DNA of 64,000 nt from Marivirga lumbricoides. GTDB lineage: Bacteria > Bacteroidota > Bacteroidia > Cytophagales > Cyclobacteriaceae. Numbering within the stretch: the stretch's first letter is position 1; every line of letters starts with the position of its first letter. Below, piece by piece: positions 18,505 to 27,252 of this stretch. The notes below the pieces were generated by a model. That model did no database searches. It was not told the DNA's origin and was given only the letters and a program-made list of their open reading frames with translations. The position numbers were made by a program, and so were the translations under genes. The stretch spans positions 124,001 to 188,000 of the forward strand of contig NZ_BMEC01000013.1 in the NCBI RefSeq assembly GCF_014636295.1. The letters are read 5' to 3'.

Positions 18505-19401
18505 CTAGAGTGAAGCTAACAAAACCTTCCAGGCTTTCTCCACTTTACCTTCTTCCAGCAGTTCGTGTGCATATACATGAAGAAGTTCTTCAATTTTACC
18601 CGGCTGTCCTGAATTTTGTGTAATTAACTTTTGCACAACAGGGTCTTTAACCATTTTTTCAACCTCCTCATGCTCTGGAAGTTTTTCCACATTACCCAGT
18701 TTCCCTAAATCGTTACCAGTAAGTACATGACTAAGTCTGATGCTATCAGGAATTGCATCAACACCTACTCCCAACTTGCTCAGGGGTTTTTCTACTTCGA
18801 ACAAGCCTTGCTTGGAGCGAGAGTACCAATTACCCCCCATTCTTCCGATAGGATCAAGCTTTACAGGATCAATTTTCCCATTATCATCTAGTATATTTTC
18901 ATCCAGATGGATATAAACCACCTCGCAGATAATGAGGTTCCCGGCCCCTCCTTCTGTTCCAGTTTCAATAATTTGCTTTACCCTACACTCAAATGCTACG
19001 GGAGATTCAGCCACACGAGGCGGTTTCACTTTCTCTGATTTAGCTTCAGTGAAACCCGCTTTTATAAATTCATTCACCCCTTTCTGATACTCCGTAGAAG
19101 CTAATGACATCTGTTCTACCATCGGGTAATTAGCAATATTGACCACCACTTCATCCACTTCTTTCAGGTTTTCATAGCTATGTTTTGTAGTATTATCTCT
19201 GCCTCTTCTGGCAGGAGAAAAAATAAGGATAGGGGGATTGGCCCCAAAAACATTAAAAAAACTAAAAGGACTTAGGTTTACATTTCCTGCTTTATCGGTA
19301 GTGCTGGCAAAAGCAATAGGCCGCGGGGTAACTGCCCCTAATAAGATGCCGTGTAATTCCGGTGTTTTTAAAGATTGTGGATCTATCTTTTTAAATGTCA
19401 T
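18505..19401 (-). CDS. Flavin reductase family protein (FMN-binding split barrel)
   Basis: A 298-residue protein with the flavin reductase-like signature: HGILLGAVTPRPIAFASTTD, then NLSPFSFFNVFGANPPILIF and RDNTTKHSYENL. Members bind FMN and reduce flavin with NAD(P)H for a partner monooxygenase, or bind flavin without a known reaction. The C-terminal third (about 210-298) is an extra helical part. The gene stands alone on the minus strand. A perfect palindrome lies about 75 bases upstream of its start (19477-19502). Confidence 0.85.
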   Translation of the reverse strand: MTFKKIDPQSLKTPELHGILLGAVTPRPIAFASTTDKAGNVNLSPFSFFNVFGANPPILIFSPARRGRDNTTKHSYENLKEVDEVVVNIANYPMVEQMSLASTEYQKGVNEFIKAGFTEAKSEKVKPPRVAESPVAFECRVKQIIETGTEGGAGNLIICEVVYIHLDENILDDNGKIDPVKLDPIGRMGGNWYSRSKQGLFEVEKPLSKLGVGVDAIPDSIRLSHVLTGNDLGKLGNVEKLPEHEEVEKMVKDPVVQKLITQNSGQPGKIEELLHVYAHELLEEGKVEKAWKVLLASL

Positions 19402-19476
19402 ATAATAAGCTTTTCTTAAGAATACGAAATTATCAATTTAGCTGTTGGATAAAAATTTATCCTTTCACTTCTATTA

Positions 19477-19502
19477 TGTGGAATCTAAAATTAGATTCCA
19501 CA
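19477..19502. repeat. Perfect 12-bp inverted repeat between asnB and the flavin reductase gene
   Basis: Arms TGTGGAATCTAA and TTAGATTCCACA are separated by two A. It lies 84 bases after the asnB stop and 76 bases upstream of the flavin reductase start. It could be an operator or a bidirectional hairpin; there is no T run, so an intrinsic terminator is unlikely. Confidence 0.6.
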
Positions 19503-19585
19503 ATAGGTAATCATCTGTTTCTGAGTTCCCAGCACATAGCATTGATTCTCATTTAATTGCCTAATGGGCTCCATTTAACTTCAGA

Positions 19586-21415
19586 TTACAAAGAGGAATT
19601 CTCAACTAACCATAATTCTAAAATTAATAAGCTGTACAGAAGATAGGCGACATTAAGCTCCTGGTATTTTTGTCCGACTATTAATTTTTCAACTTCCGCT
19701 GGCTTCAAATAATGATATATTTTAGCCTGTGGATTGAGTAATAAGTCTTTGATTAAAATCTGAAAATATTTGCTGATCCATTCATAAACAGGAGCTTCAA
19801 AGGAAACCTTTTTACCATTCACTACTTCATCAGGGAGTTTATCTCGATAGATATTTTTGAGCAACATTTTCCTTTTGAAACCTTTTACTTTAAAATGATC
19901 AGGCAAGCGGGAGGTAAATTCAAACAGCTCATGATCCAGAAAAGGCGACCTGGCTTCCACTGAAAAAGCCATACTAGCTCTGTCCATCTTTACTAAAATT
20001 CCTGAAAGCAGATTGAAATTTCTGTCCCAATGCATTAACTGATCCAGTTTAGAGAGACTGGGAAGTTTTTTTTCAGCTATTAAGGCTGATGTCTTATTTT
20101 CTATAAGTTTTTTATCTTTCCAGATAGGTTCCATTAAACTATCCCTCCACATATCTACCGTAAAACCCAGGTATTGCTCTTCAGCAGGCAGGCGATATAT
20201 CCCTGCCATTCTTTTGGCAAAAGCTAATTTTGTTCTTCTTTCAGATGGAGGTAAAATGGGATACAAGTACTTTGTAAGGCTGAACTTTGAAAAATGATTT
20301 GCCAGGAAGTATCTTCGATAACCACCAAACTGCTCATCACCTCCATCTCCGTTTAACATCACCTTCACTTCATTGCTAACAGCTTTTGCAATAGCTAAAT
20401 TTGGGATAGCGCTTGAGTCGGCAAAAGGCTGGTCAAAAGTTTTTACTACTTCCTGCAGCATTTTTAGCGGCTCAAGTGTCAGCGGAATAATTTCATGAGA
20501 CAAGCCCAAAGCAGCTGCTGTCTTTTTAGCTATTCCGGCTTCATTCTGACTTGTTTCAAAAGGATACTCTACTGTAAAAGTTTTTATATCTGAACGTAAC
20601 TTCGCTGCTTCATAAGCTATCACTGAGCTGTCCCAGCCACCTGAGAGGAATAAGCCAACAGGCACATCAGCTCGTAACCGCAGTTGAGTCGCATTGCTGA
20701 TCAATTCCTTTGTGGTCTCAAATACTTCCTTGTCTTTTAGGTGCCATTTTGGCTCGTACCGGAACTGCCAATAAGGAATTTCAGAAAATTCACATGAATG
20801 AAATATAAGATAATGCGCAGGTTTTAAAGCATATACATGTTTGTAAATTGTTTCCGGTTCTGGAATATTGGATAGACAGAGGTAGTGGTAAATCGCTTCT
20901 TCATTAAGCTCAGGCTCAACACTGGCAGCTCTCATTAACCGGGCAAGGCTTTTCAGTTCTGAAGCAAAAAGGAAAAGCCCATCACCCTTAAAATAATAAA
21001 GAGGTTTCTGGCCTATCCTGTCACGCGCCAACAGAAGCCTGTCTTGCTTCTTATTATAAAAAGCAAAAGCAAACATCCCCCTTAAGTGGTTTATTACCCG
21101 TTCCTGCTGTTGTATTAAACTTTGAAAAAGAACTTCTGTGTCAGATTTTGTAGACCAATTTTCCTGTTTGGCTAGTTCAGGATAGTTGTAAACTGCTCCA
21201 TTAAACACCAATGCATTACCATCTCCATCACTTACAGGCTGTTCGCCTTCTTCAGGGCTAATGATTTTCAGCCTTTGGGTACCCATCATCATGTTACCGA
21301 TTTTTAAGATACCGGCACTATCAGGACCTCTATGCTTCAGCAGAGATAAAGCTTCTTTAAATTTTTCCTCAGAAATTACTGTTGACTTCTGCCATACACC
21401 TGCAATACCGCACAT
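19586..21415 (-). CDS. asnB: Asparagine synthase (glutamine-hydrolysing)
   Basis: A 609-residue enzyme that makes asparagine from aspartate, glutamine and ATP. Cys2 after the initiator Met (MCGIAGVW) is the glutaminase nucleophile, with LKHRGPDSAG downstream in the Ntn domain. The synthetase half has the ATP pyrophosphatase loop FLSGGWDSSVIAYEA and NGDGGDEQFGGYRRYF. The length and order match AsnB-type enzymes. Close paralogues act in peptide or polysaccharide modification, but nothing nearby points to that. It ends a minus-strand pair with the Nudix-type regulator gene, 71 bases apart. Confidence 0.92.
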   Translation of the reverse strand: MCGIAGVWQKSTVISEEKFKEALSLLKHRGPDSAGILKIGNMMMGTQRLKIISPEEGEQPVSDGDGNALVFNGAVYNYPELAKQENWSTKSDTEVLFQSLIQQQERVINHLRGMFAFAFYNKKQDRLLLARDRIGQKPLYYFKGDGLFLFASELKSLARLMRAASVEPELNEEAIYHYLCLSNIPEPETIYKHVYALKPAHYLIFHSCEFSEIPYWQFRYEPKWHLKDKEVFETTKELISNATQLRLRADVPVGLFLSGGWDSSVIAYEAAKLRSDIKTFTVEYPFETSQNEAGIAKKTAAALGLSHEIIPLTLEPLKMLQEVVKTFDQPFADSSAIPNLAIAKAVSNEVKVMLNGDGGDEQFGGYRRYFLANHFSKFSLTKYLYPILPPSERRTKLAFAKRMAGIYRLPAEEQYLGFTVDMWRDSLMEPIWKDKKLIENKTSALIAEKKLPSLSKLDQLMHWDRNFNLLSGILVKMDRASMAFSVEARSPFLDHELFEFTSRLPDHFKVKGFKRKMLLKNIYRDKLPDEVVNGKKVSFEAPVYEWISKYFQILIKDLLLNPQAKIYHYLKPAEVEKLIVGQKYQELNVAYLLYSLLILELWLVENSSL

Positions 21416-21486
21416 GAATTGAATTTTGTTAATTTAACCCGCTCATTCAAATGTAATTAAATTCATGGCAAAAGAGTAGCATCCTG

Positions 21487-22215
21487 CTAAAACAAAAACC
21501 ACTGATCTTTGGCAAAATCTTCTTTGTAAATGGCCTCATCAAATTTAAAATACTGGGCAGGTTTGTGGGAAACTCCTGATTGCTTTTCCTCAAGAGCCAC
21601 CAAAAACTTATTCCTCAGCATTCTTTTCCTGAAATTTCTTTTATCCAGTGAACTTCCTACTATTGCTTCATATAATGTTTGCAGTTGCCTTAGCGTAAAT
21701 TTTTCAGGAAGGAGTGAGAAAGCTATCAATGGTTCCCGCTTTATCTTTTCACGCAACATCGCCCAACCTGTATTGGCAATATCGTTGTGGTCGAAAGCCA
21801 GTTTCTGAGGCTTATCTATCGGATGCCATAAAACTTCTTCGGCAAATGAGGCCGGGGCAAATTCCACATCTTCCACCTTCACCAAAGAGTTGTATGCAAT
21901 AGTAATTACACGTACTTCAGGATGTTCCCTAATACTATTAACCCACTCAATATCAAGCGGATCATTTATTCTATCAGGAGACCCAAAAGTTTTAAATTGT
22001 TCCAGGTAAAGATTTTGCAGGTTGGTAAGTTCAAATAAAACCCTGGTAGCTGCGTGATCCAGATCTTCCCCTTTGCGAACCAAATCACCAGGAAGTGCAT
22101 AAATATTTTTACCTTCTTGCTTTCTTTTTATGAGGAGTATATTAATCCTTTCATCATCGAAGCCAAATATCACACAGTCAACCGATATATGAGGATTATA
22201 ATGGAAGTTTGCCAT
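21487..22215 (-). CDS. Nudix-fold transcriptional regulator (NrtR/AraR-like)
   Basis: A 242-residue protein with an N-terminal Nudix fold (VDCVIFGFDDERINILLIKR) and a C-terminal winged helix (FTLRQLQTLYEAIV, then RNFRKRMLRNKFLV). The Nudix box is degenerate: the catalytic REXXEE appears as RVLFEL, so hydrolase activity is unlikely. This is typical of the NrtR-type regulators that sense a sugar or nucleotide ligand; in Bacteroides a relative controls arabinose use. The gene diverges from pfkA and its promoter, so the phosphofructokinase and BadF-type kinase genes are likely targets, though the ligand is unknown. Confidence 0.8.
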   Translation of the reverse strand: MANFHYNPHISVDCVIFGFDDERINILLIKRKQEGKNIYALPGDLVRKGEDLDHAATRVLFELTNLQNLYLEQFKTFGSPDRINDPLDIEWVNSIREHPEVRVITIAYNSLVKVEDVEFAPASFAEEVLWHPIDKPQKLAFDHNDIANTGWAMLREKIKREPLIAFSLLPEKFTLRQLQTLYEAIVGSSLDKRNFRKRMLRNKFLVALEEKQSGVSHKPAQYFKFDEAIYKEDFAKDQWFLF

Positions 22216-22255
22216 CTAATTGAGAAATGTATTAAGCAAAGATAAGAAAATACTA

Positions 22256-22286
22256 TTGGGTAAGTGTATTCATTACACTATCTTTG
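22256..22286 (+). promoter_or_regulatory. Promoter of the pfkA operon
   Basis: TTG at 22256-22258 and TATCTTTG at 22279-22286 are separated by 20 bases and match the -33/-7 pattern of Bacteroidota promoters. Transcription would start near 22293, just before the ATG at 22306. This rules out the upstream GTG at 22264 as the start codon. Confidence 0.7.
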
Positions 22287-22305
22287 GCGGGCTGATCAAA
22301 AAAAT

Positions 22306-23286
22306 ATGACACAAATGAAGCGTATTGGCGTTTTTACCTCAGGAGGAGATGCACCCGGCATGAATGCTGCCATTAGAGCAGTTGTAAGGGCTGGTATTTT
22401 TTACAACAAAGAAATAATAGGAATTTACCGTGGTTACGAAGGTATGATTGAAGGCGATTTCGTGCCTATGGAAGTACGTTCCGTATCCAATATACTGCAA
22501 AGAGGCGGTACTATTCTTAAATCTGCAAGATCGAAAGAATTCTTAACTGCAGAAGGCAGGACAAAGGCTTATGAGCAGTTAAAAAAACATAACATTGATG
22601 GCTTAATATGTATCGGTGGAGATGGTTCTTTCACAGGTCTTCATAATTTATACAAAGAGCATAATATTCCGTGTGTATGCATCCCCGGTACCATCGACAA
22701 CGATATACCTGGCACTGACTATACCATTGGATACGATACTGCCACTAATACCGCTGTAAACGCCATTGATAAAATAAGGGATACCGCACTCTCTCATAAT
22801 CGTTTATTTTTTATTGAAGTAATGGGCAGAGATTCAGGTTATATTGCTATAAATAGTGGCATAGCCGGAGGAGCTGTAGCGGTAATTATCCCGGAAGAGG
22901 AAACTTCTATCGATGAATTAATTGAGAAACTGAATGCTACAGGAACCCAGAACAAGACATCCAGTCTGGTAATTGTTGCCGAAGGTGGAAAGTCTGGTTC
23001 AGCTATGGAAATAGCCCAGAGGGTGAAAGAAAAGTTCTCGTATTTTGACACAAAAGTTACTATATTAGGCCATTTACAGCGCGGTGGAACCCCTACCTAT
23101 TTCGATAGGGTTTTGGCAAGTAAAATGGGGGTAGCAGCCATTGAAGGTCTGGATGCGGGACAAACTGATGTAATGGTTGGTATTGTACACCAGCAGGTAA
23201 TCTTTAATAAGTTTGAAGAAATTATGTCTCAGCCTAAAGATATAAGAAAAGATGACTTACGCATAGCAAAAATTTTATCGATATAG
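22306..23286 (+). CDS. pfkA: ATP-dependent 6-phosphofructokinase
   Basis: A 326-residue glycolytic enzyme that phosphorylates fructose 6-phosphate. It shows the family motifs VFTSGGDAPGMNAAIRAVVR, GGDGSFTG, PGTIDNDIPG with the catalytic Asp, and MGRDSGYIA. The start at 22306 (ATG ACA CAA ATG AAG) gives the family's usual length; a start four codons further on is also possible. It is followed 3 bases later by the BadF-type kinase gene, so the two are surely co-transcribed. The divergent Nudix-type regulator is a good candidate controller. Confidence 0.95.
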   Translation: MTQMKRIGVFTSGGDAPGMNAAIRAVVRAGIFYNKEIIGIYRGYEGMIEGDFVPMEVRSVSNILQRGGTILKSARSKEFLTAEGRTKAYEQLKKHNIDGLICIGGDGSFTGLHNLYKEHNIPCVCIPGTIDNDIPGTDYTIGYDTATNTAVNAIDKIRDTALSHNRLFFIEVMGRDSGYIAINSGIAGGAVAVIIPEEETSIDELIEKLNATGTQNKTSSLVIVAEGGKSGSAMEIAQRVKEKFSYFDTKVTILGHLQRGGTPTYFDRVLASKMGVAAIEGLDAGQTDVMVGIVHQQVIFNKFEEIMSQPKDIRKDDLRIAKILSI

Positions 23287-23289
23287 CAA

Positions 23290-24147
23290 ATGATACTCAT
23301 AGGTACTAGCGGTTCAACAAAGTGCGACTGGCAACTGGTGAAAGACCAAAAGCCAGCCATCAGAAAAAGCACAAAAGGTATAAATCCATTTTTTATGGAT
23401 GATATAGCCATAGCTGACACCGTTTCTACATTAGGAGATGAAATTTTGCAATTTAAAGATGAGATAGAGGTTGTCTATTACTTCGGGGCTGGTTGTTCAG
23501 GCAGGCACTTTGCTGCCATGGTGGAAAGAGGAATTTCCATTGTATTCAAGAAATCTCACCTGTATGTAAAGGAAGATATTGTAGCGGCTGCTTTTGCTAC
23601 TTTTGAAGGCGAACCTTCCATAACGGCATTAATGGGAACAGGATCAAACGCATGTCTTTTTGACGGTGATATTGTACGCCAGGAAGTAAACGGAATGGAT
23701 TTTATATTGGGTGATGAAGGTAGCAGGAGTCATTTTGGCAAGAACCTATTAGGGAAATACCTTAAAAGGCAATTACCGGCTGATATTCAAAGGGATTTAG
23801 AACAGGAATTTCAGTTGACTAAAGATGATATTTTATTAAATGTTTACATTAAGCCCTATGCGAACGTATACTTATCCAGCTTTAGCCAGTTTATAAAAGA
23901 AAGAATTGCACATCCTTTTCTTCATGATATGGTAAAAAGTAGCATCGAAGAATTTGTGGAGATTTACATTTGCTCTGTAAAGAATTACGAGAACTATAAG
24001 GTGCATTTTGTAGGTTCAGTGCCTTATTATTTTCATAATATAATTAAGGAAGTGGTAAAAGAAAAGAACATAAAAGAAGGTACTTATATAGAGGAACCTA
24101 TCGATTTATTAGTAACCTATTTAATTAAGAAACATTATAACGTATAA
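23290..24147 (+). CDS. BadF/BadG/BcrA-type ATPase, N-acetylglucosamine kinase-like
   Basis: A 285-residue ASKHA-fold protein with the phosphate-1 loop LIGTSGSTKCDWQLV, the phosphate-2 region ALMGTGSNACLFDG and GMDFILGDEGSRSHFGK. This pattern fits the BadF/BadG family and in particular the N-acetylglucosamine kinase-like members common in this phylum. The substrate is probably an amino sugar or other hexose derivative, which fits its operon with pfkA. Binding-site details cannot settle the sugar. Confidence 0.8.
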   Translation: MILIGTSGSTKCDWQLVKDQKPAIRKSTKGINPFFMDDIAIADTVSTLGDEILQFKDEIEVVYYFGAGCSGRHFAAMVERGISIVFKKSHLYVKEDIVAAAFATFEGEPSITALMGTGSNACLFDGDIVRQEVNGMDFILGDEGSRSHFGKNLLGKYLKRQLPADIQRDLEQEFQLTKDDILLNVYIKPYANVYLSSFSQFIKERIAHPFLHDMVKSSIEEFVEIYICSVKNYENYKVHFVGSVPYYFHNIIKEVVKEKNIKEGTYIEEPIDLLVTYLIKKHYNV

Positions 24148-24312
24148 TTACAAAAGTACGTTTTAACACATAACTGTAACTAATTGAAAATAACAGTTTT
24201 CTGTGTTGTTTCATAGAAAACGAATTTATATATCTATGTAAAATTATTATAAAATGAAATGAGCATGATTAAGAAGCTCCAAACCACGAGCCAGTATTAA
24301 TCTTGCGAATTC

Positions 24313-24352
24313 TCCCAGAGGGATACCTTTGGGGTATACCGCTAAGGCGGTA
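24313..24352 (+). other. Three adjacent small hairpins in the 5' region of the ROK kinase gene
   Basis: TCCC-AGA-GGGA (24313-24323), ATACC-TTTGG-GGTAT (24323-24337) and TACCGC-TAAG-GCGGTA (24337-24352) follow each other without gaps, 34 bases before the ATG at 24386. They could be a structured 5' leader of the kinase mRNA or the trace of a mobile repeat. No known riboswitch class was recognised. Confidence 0.45.
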
Positions 24353-24385
24353 CAAGTTGTGACCATTAAAAATCTATACACACAC

Positions 24386-25363
24386 ATGAAAGTTAGCATT
24401 GGGATTGATATTGGAGGAACCGGGACAAAATTCGGCATAGTTAGTCTTGAAGGAAAAGTACTTTACCAGGGAGCTATTCCCACGCAAAGTGAAGCTAAGT
24501 TTGAGGACTTCATTAAGCTTTTGGCAAAGGAAATTAAAAAAGGACTTGACCCAAAAAAATATGAATTAATTGGAATTGGTGTAGGTGCACCAAATGCTAA
24601 CTATTACAAAGGAACCATTGAGCACGCGCCTAATCTTCGCTGGAAAGGGATATTACCTCTTGCTAATAACCTGGAGGATGAATTTGGTGTGCCAGTTGTA
24701 ATTACCAATGATGCCAATGCAGCGGCAGTGGGAGAAATGATATTTGGTGGTGCAAAGGATATGAAAGATTTTATTGTGATTACTCTTGGTACAGGTTTAG
24801 GAGCCGGCATTGTGAGCAATGGCAAAATAGTAAATGGTGCCCACGGATTTGCAGGAGAACTTGGCCACACTACCGTAAACTATGTAGGCGGACGTTTTTG
24901 TGGTTGTGGGAAACGCGGCTGCCTGGAAACTTATGTTTCTGCAACCGGTATTAAGAGAACTGTATATAAATTACTAGCAGATCATAACGAAGAAAGTGAG
25001 CTCAGATCAGTAAGTTTTGATGAACTAAGTGCTGAAATGATCACCAAGTATGCTTTGAAGGGTGATTTTATTGCCATTAAAGCCTTTGAATACACGGGAC
25101 GTATTCTTGGAACAAAATTAGCCGACACAGTTGTACATTCCGATCCGGAAGCCATTTTCATTTTTGGAGGCTTATCCCTTGCTGGTGATCTGATTTTCGA
25201 TCCTACTAAAGAGCATATGGAAAAACACTTAATGCCTATCTTTAAAGGAAAAATCAAAATTATTTCTTCTCAGTTACAAAATCAATCAGCTCCAATTATA
25301 GGGGCAAGTAGTTTGGTTATAGACAAACTGAAAAAGGATCAGGAGGAATTATTAAACAGTTAA
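24386..25363 (+). CDS. ROK-family sugar kinase (glucokinase-like)
   Basis: A 325-residue kinase, starting at ATG 24386 directly before the conserved GIDIGGTGTKFGIV ATP-binding motif. The upstream TTG at 24329 would run through the hairpin region. The zinc site reads CGCGKRGCLETYVSATG and the ligand region contains HGFAGELGHTTVN, both typical of ROK glucokinases that phosphorylate glucose or related hexoses. Its gene is 238 bases after the BadF-type kinase gene and ends in a strong terminator that overlaps its last codons. With pfkA nearby this is a glycolytic neighbourhood. Confidence 0.88.
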   Translation: MKVSIGIDIGGTGTKFGIVSLEGKVLYQGAIPTQSEAKFEDFIKLLAKEIKKGLDPKKYELIGIGVGAPNANYYKGTIEHAPNLRWKGILPLANNLEDEFGVPVVITNDANAAAVGEMIFGGAKDMKDFIVITLGTGLGAGIVSNGKIVNGAHGFAGELGHTTVNYVGGRFCGCGKRGCLETYVSATGIKRTVYKLLADHNEESELRSVSFDELSAEMITKYALKGDFIAIKAFEYTGRILGTKLADTVVHSDPEAIFIFGGLSLAGDLIFDPTKEHMEKHLMPIFKGKIKIISSQLQNQSAPIIGASSLVIDKLKKDQEELLNS

Positions 25364-25387
25364 CCAACTGTTTAATAATTCTTTTTT
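25346..25387 (+). terminator. Strong intrinsic terminator at the end of the ROK kinase gene
   Basis: A perfect 16-bp stem (25346-25361 with 25366-25381) and an AACC loop are followed by six T. The first arm includes the last codons and most of the stop codon of the kinase gene. Confidence 0.9.
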
Positions 25388-25417
25388 AAGCTTTTAAGAC
25401 ATCTATAGTTCCTTGTT

Positions 25418-26272
25418 TCAGCCTCCGGCAGGAACCCTTTCAGTACTTGTACCCGGAGTAAATAAATCTTCCGTTTCTTCTACAAATTTAATATTAGTAA
25501 TTGTAGCTTCTCCCAGTTGCTCAGCTAATCCTTTTTCTTGGCTCCAATTGTAAAATTTCCATTTACCAGCAACAATGGCGCCTTGCACAGTTTGGTAATC
25601 GCTGTAAGTTATAGCATGAGGGTTCTTCTCTGCTTCTTCTCTTGGCGTATTTCCGAAAGTAACAATATAAGCCATCGCTTCCAGCAATCCTGTTTCAGGA
25701 TTTACATATACCTGATACCAATCGTCCGGGGCATCGCCAACGCCATTTTCAAAGCTTAATTTAATAGCTTGTTGTAAACTGTCAGGCTCTTTTAAAGGCA
25801 TTTTGGTGGGTTCTCCCCACTTTGTACCCTCATCTGCAAATTTGAATGGTGCAAGTGCAAAGTAAGACCAGGTAAGTGCATCAAACCTGGCGCCCTTATA
25901 CTGTGCACTATCCGGAGTGATAAATACATCTTTTCCATCAAACAAAAGTACCGTTCCGTCTGCCTTTTCAACTTTCACTTTGCTGGAGTTTGTTCTGGAA
26001 TAAATCGTACCATTTAGCCTTTCGCTGCCATTAAAAAACAATTCTATGTCAAATGAGATAATTTCTTTATCATAAAACTCCCTGATATTATGCTTTGCTA
26101 CCAGGCTTTGAATAGCTGGTGGTAAATCAGAGGGGATTTCATAATTATTTTCATTAACAACCTCTGTCTCTTTAATTTCATTTTGTTCATCTTTAACAGG
26201 CTTACTGCATGCAAAAAGGCACAGTAATAAAAAAGGAAAAATTATTTGCTTCAAAATATTCATATCAGTCAA
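25418..26272 (-). CDS. Lipoprotein of the DUF6503-like type
   Basis: A 284-residue protein with a lipoprotein signal (MNILKQIIFPFLLLCLFAC, Cys22) followed by a charged linker. The body contains FNGSERLNGTIYSRTNSSKV, LLFDGKDVFITPDS and DDWYQVYVNPETGLLEAMAY, a beta-rich layout like LolA/LolB-related folds found in uncharacterised Bacteroidota lipoproteins; DUF6503 is my best guess. It probably sits in a membrane facing the periplasm. The gene stands alone and converges with the ROK kinase gene across the terminator at 25346-25387. Confidence 0.6.
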   Translation of the reverse strand: MTDMNILKQIIFPFLLLCLFACSKPVKDEQNEIKETEVVNENNYEIPSDLPPAIQSLVAKHNIREFYDKEIISFDIELFFNGSERLNGTIYSRTNSSKVKVEKADGTVLLFDGKDVFITPDSAQYKGARFDALTWSYFALAPFKFADEGTKWGEPTKMPLKEPDSLQQAIKLSFENGVGDAPDDWYQVYVNPETGLLEAMAYIVTFGNTPREEAEKNPHAITYSDYQTVQGAIVAGKWKFYNWSQEKGLAEQLGEATITNIKFVEETEDLFTPGTSTERVPAGG

Positions 26273-26553
26273 TTATTGGTTTAGAATTCAAATAAAAGGA
26301 AGTTTAGCTTCACATATGCAACTATTGAGAATAATAGCATGAGATTGTCGGCTTAAAAACAAATTGTTTTACTTATTGAGAGAGCCATACAACTACCACG
26401 AAGCTTAAAGAAGGAATTGGCCTATCACTCTAATGCTCTATCGTTCATCAATTTCATTTCTACTCTTAGCAATAACGATTGTTCCACAAAATCGTTAAAT
26501 CCGGCAAGGTGGCACTCATTTATTTCTCCAAAATAGCTATTTTCGCAGCATAT

Positions 26554-27186
26554 ATGGAAGAACAATCAAAACAAGCTCCTCCTATTGAGCGCGCCATTGA
26601 CCATCTGGCAGAGAAAGGATATTTTATTTGGGATGATTTTATCTCATTAAGCAGTGTGCAGGAACTGAGGAACCTTGCTGAGACCAACCGTGAAGAAGGC
26701 AATTTCAAAAAGGCAGGTATAGGCAAACAGGTGCTGTTTCAGGTAGACAAATCTATTAGAGGTGATTATATTCAATGGATAGATAAAGTGCCGGAAAATC
26801 CTGTGTTAAAAAGTTTCATTCAGGAAATAACAGATTTAAAAGAGTACTTAAACCAGACCTGTTATCTGGGGTTAAAAGATTTTGAAACGCATTTTGCCAT
26901 TTATCCTGAAAATACTTTTTATAAAAAACATGTGGATAGGTTTCAACAAAATGCCCATCGCGTGCTATCTTTTGTGCTATACCTGAATACCCAATGGCAA
27001 AATGGCGATGGTGGTGAGCTTGCCTTATATCTTGAAGACGAGCAAAAGATTATAGAGCCATTAGCCGGCAGATTATTGCTTTTTAGAAGTGAGATGGAGC
27101 ATGAAGTACTGCTTGCGCATAAACCGCGCTATAGCGTCACTGGCTGGATGCTTGACAAAGATATGAGCCTTACATTCCTTCCTTAG
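26554..27186 (+). CDS. 2-oxoglutarate/Fe(II)-dependent dioxygenase
   Basis: A 210-residue protein of the prolyl 4-hydroxylase-like fold. The iron ligands are visible as HVDRF (His-x-Asp) and the distal His in EMEHEVL, and the 2-oxoglutarate-binding Arg in HKPRYSVTGW. The start is taken at ATG 26554 because the earlier TTG at 26479 would give an unlike extension. The substrate is unknown; relatives hydroxylate protein side chains. It stands alone on the plus strand. Confidence 0.85.
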   Translation: MEEQSKQAPPIERAIDHLAEKGYFIWDDFISLSSVQELRNLAETNREEGNFKKAGIGKQVLFQVDKSIRGDYIQWIDKVPENPVLKSFIQEITDLKEYLNQTCYLGLKDFETHFAIYPENTFYKKHVDRFQQNAHRVLSFVLYLNTQWQNGDGGELALYLEDEQKIIEPLAGRLLLFRSEMEHEVLLAHKPRYSVTGWMLDKDMSLTFLP

Positions 27187-27252
27187 AATAACTAAGTTAA
27201 GTGAAGACTAAATTCTCTTTCTAAAAAGGAGCAGTACTATATAACACATAAA

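Noticed and set aside
22264-22305. GTG start for pfkA
   Set aside because: It lies upstream of the -7 box and would add 14 residues unlike the family.
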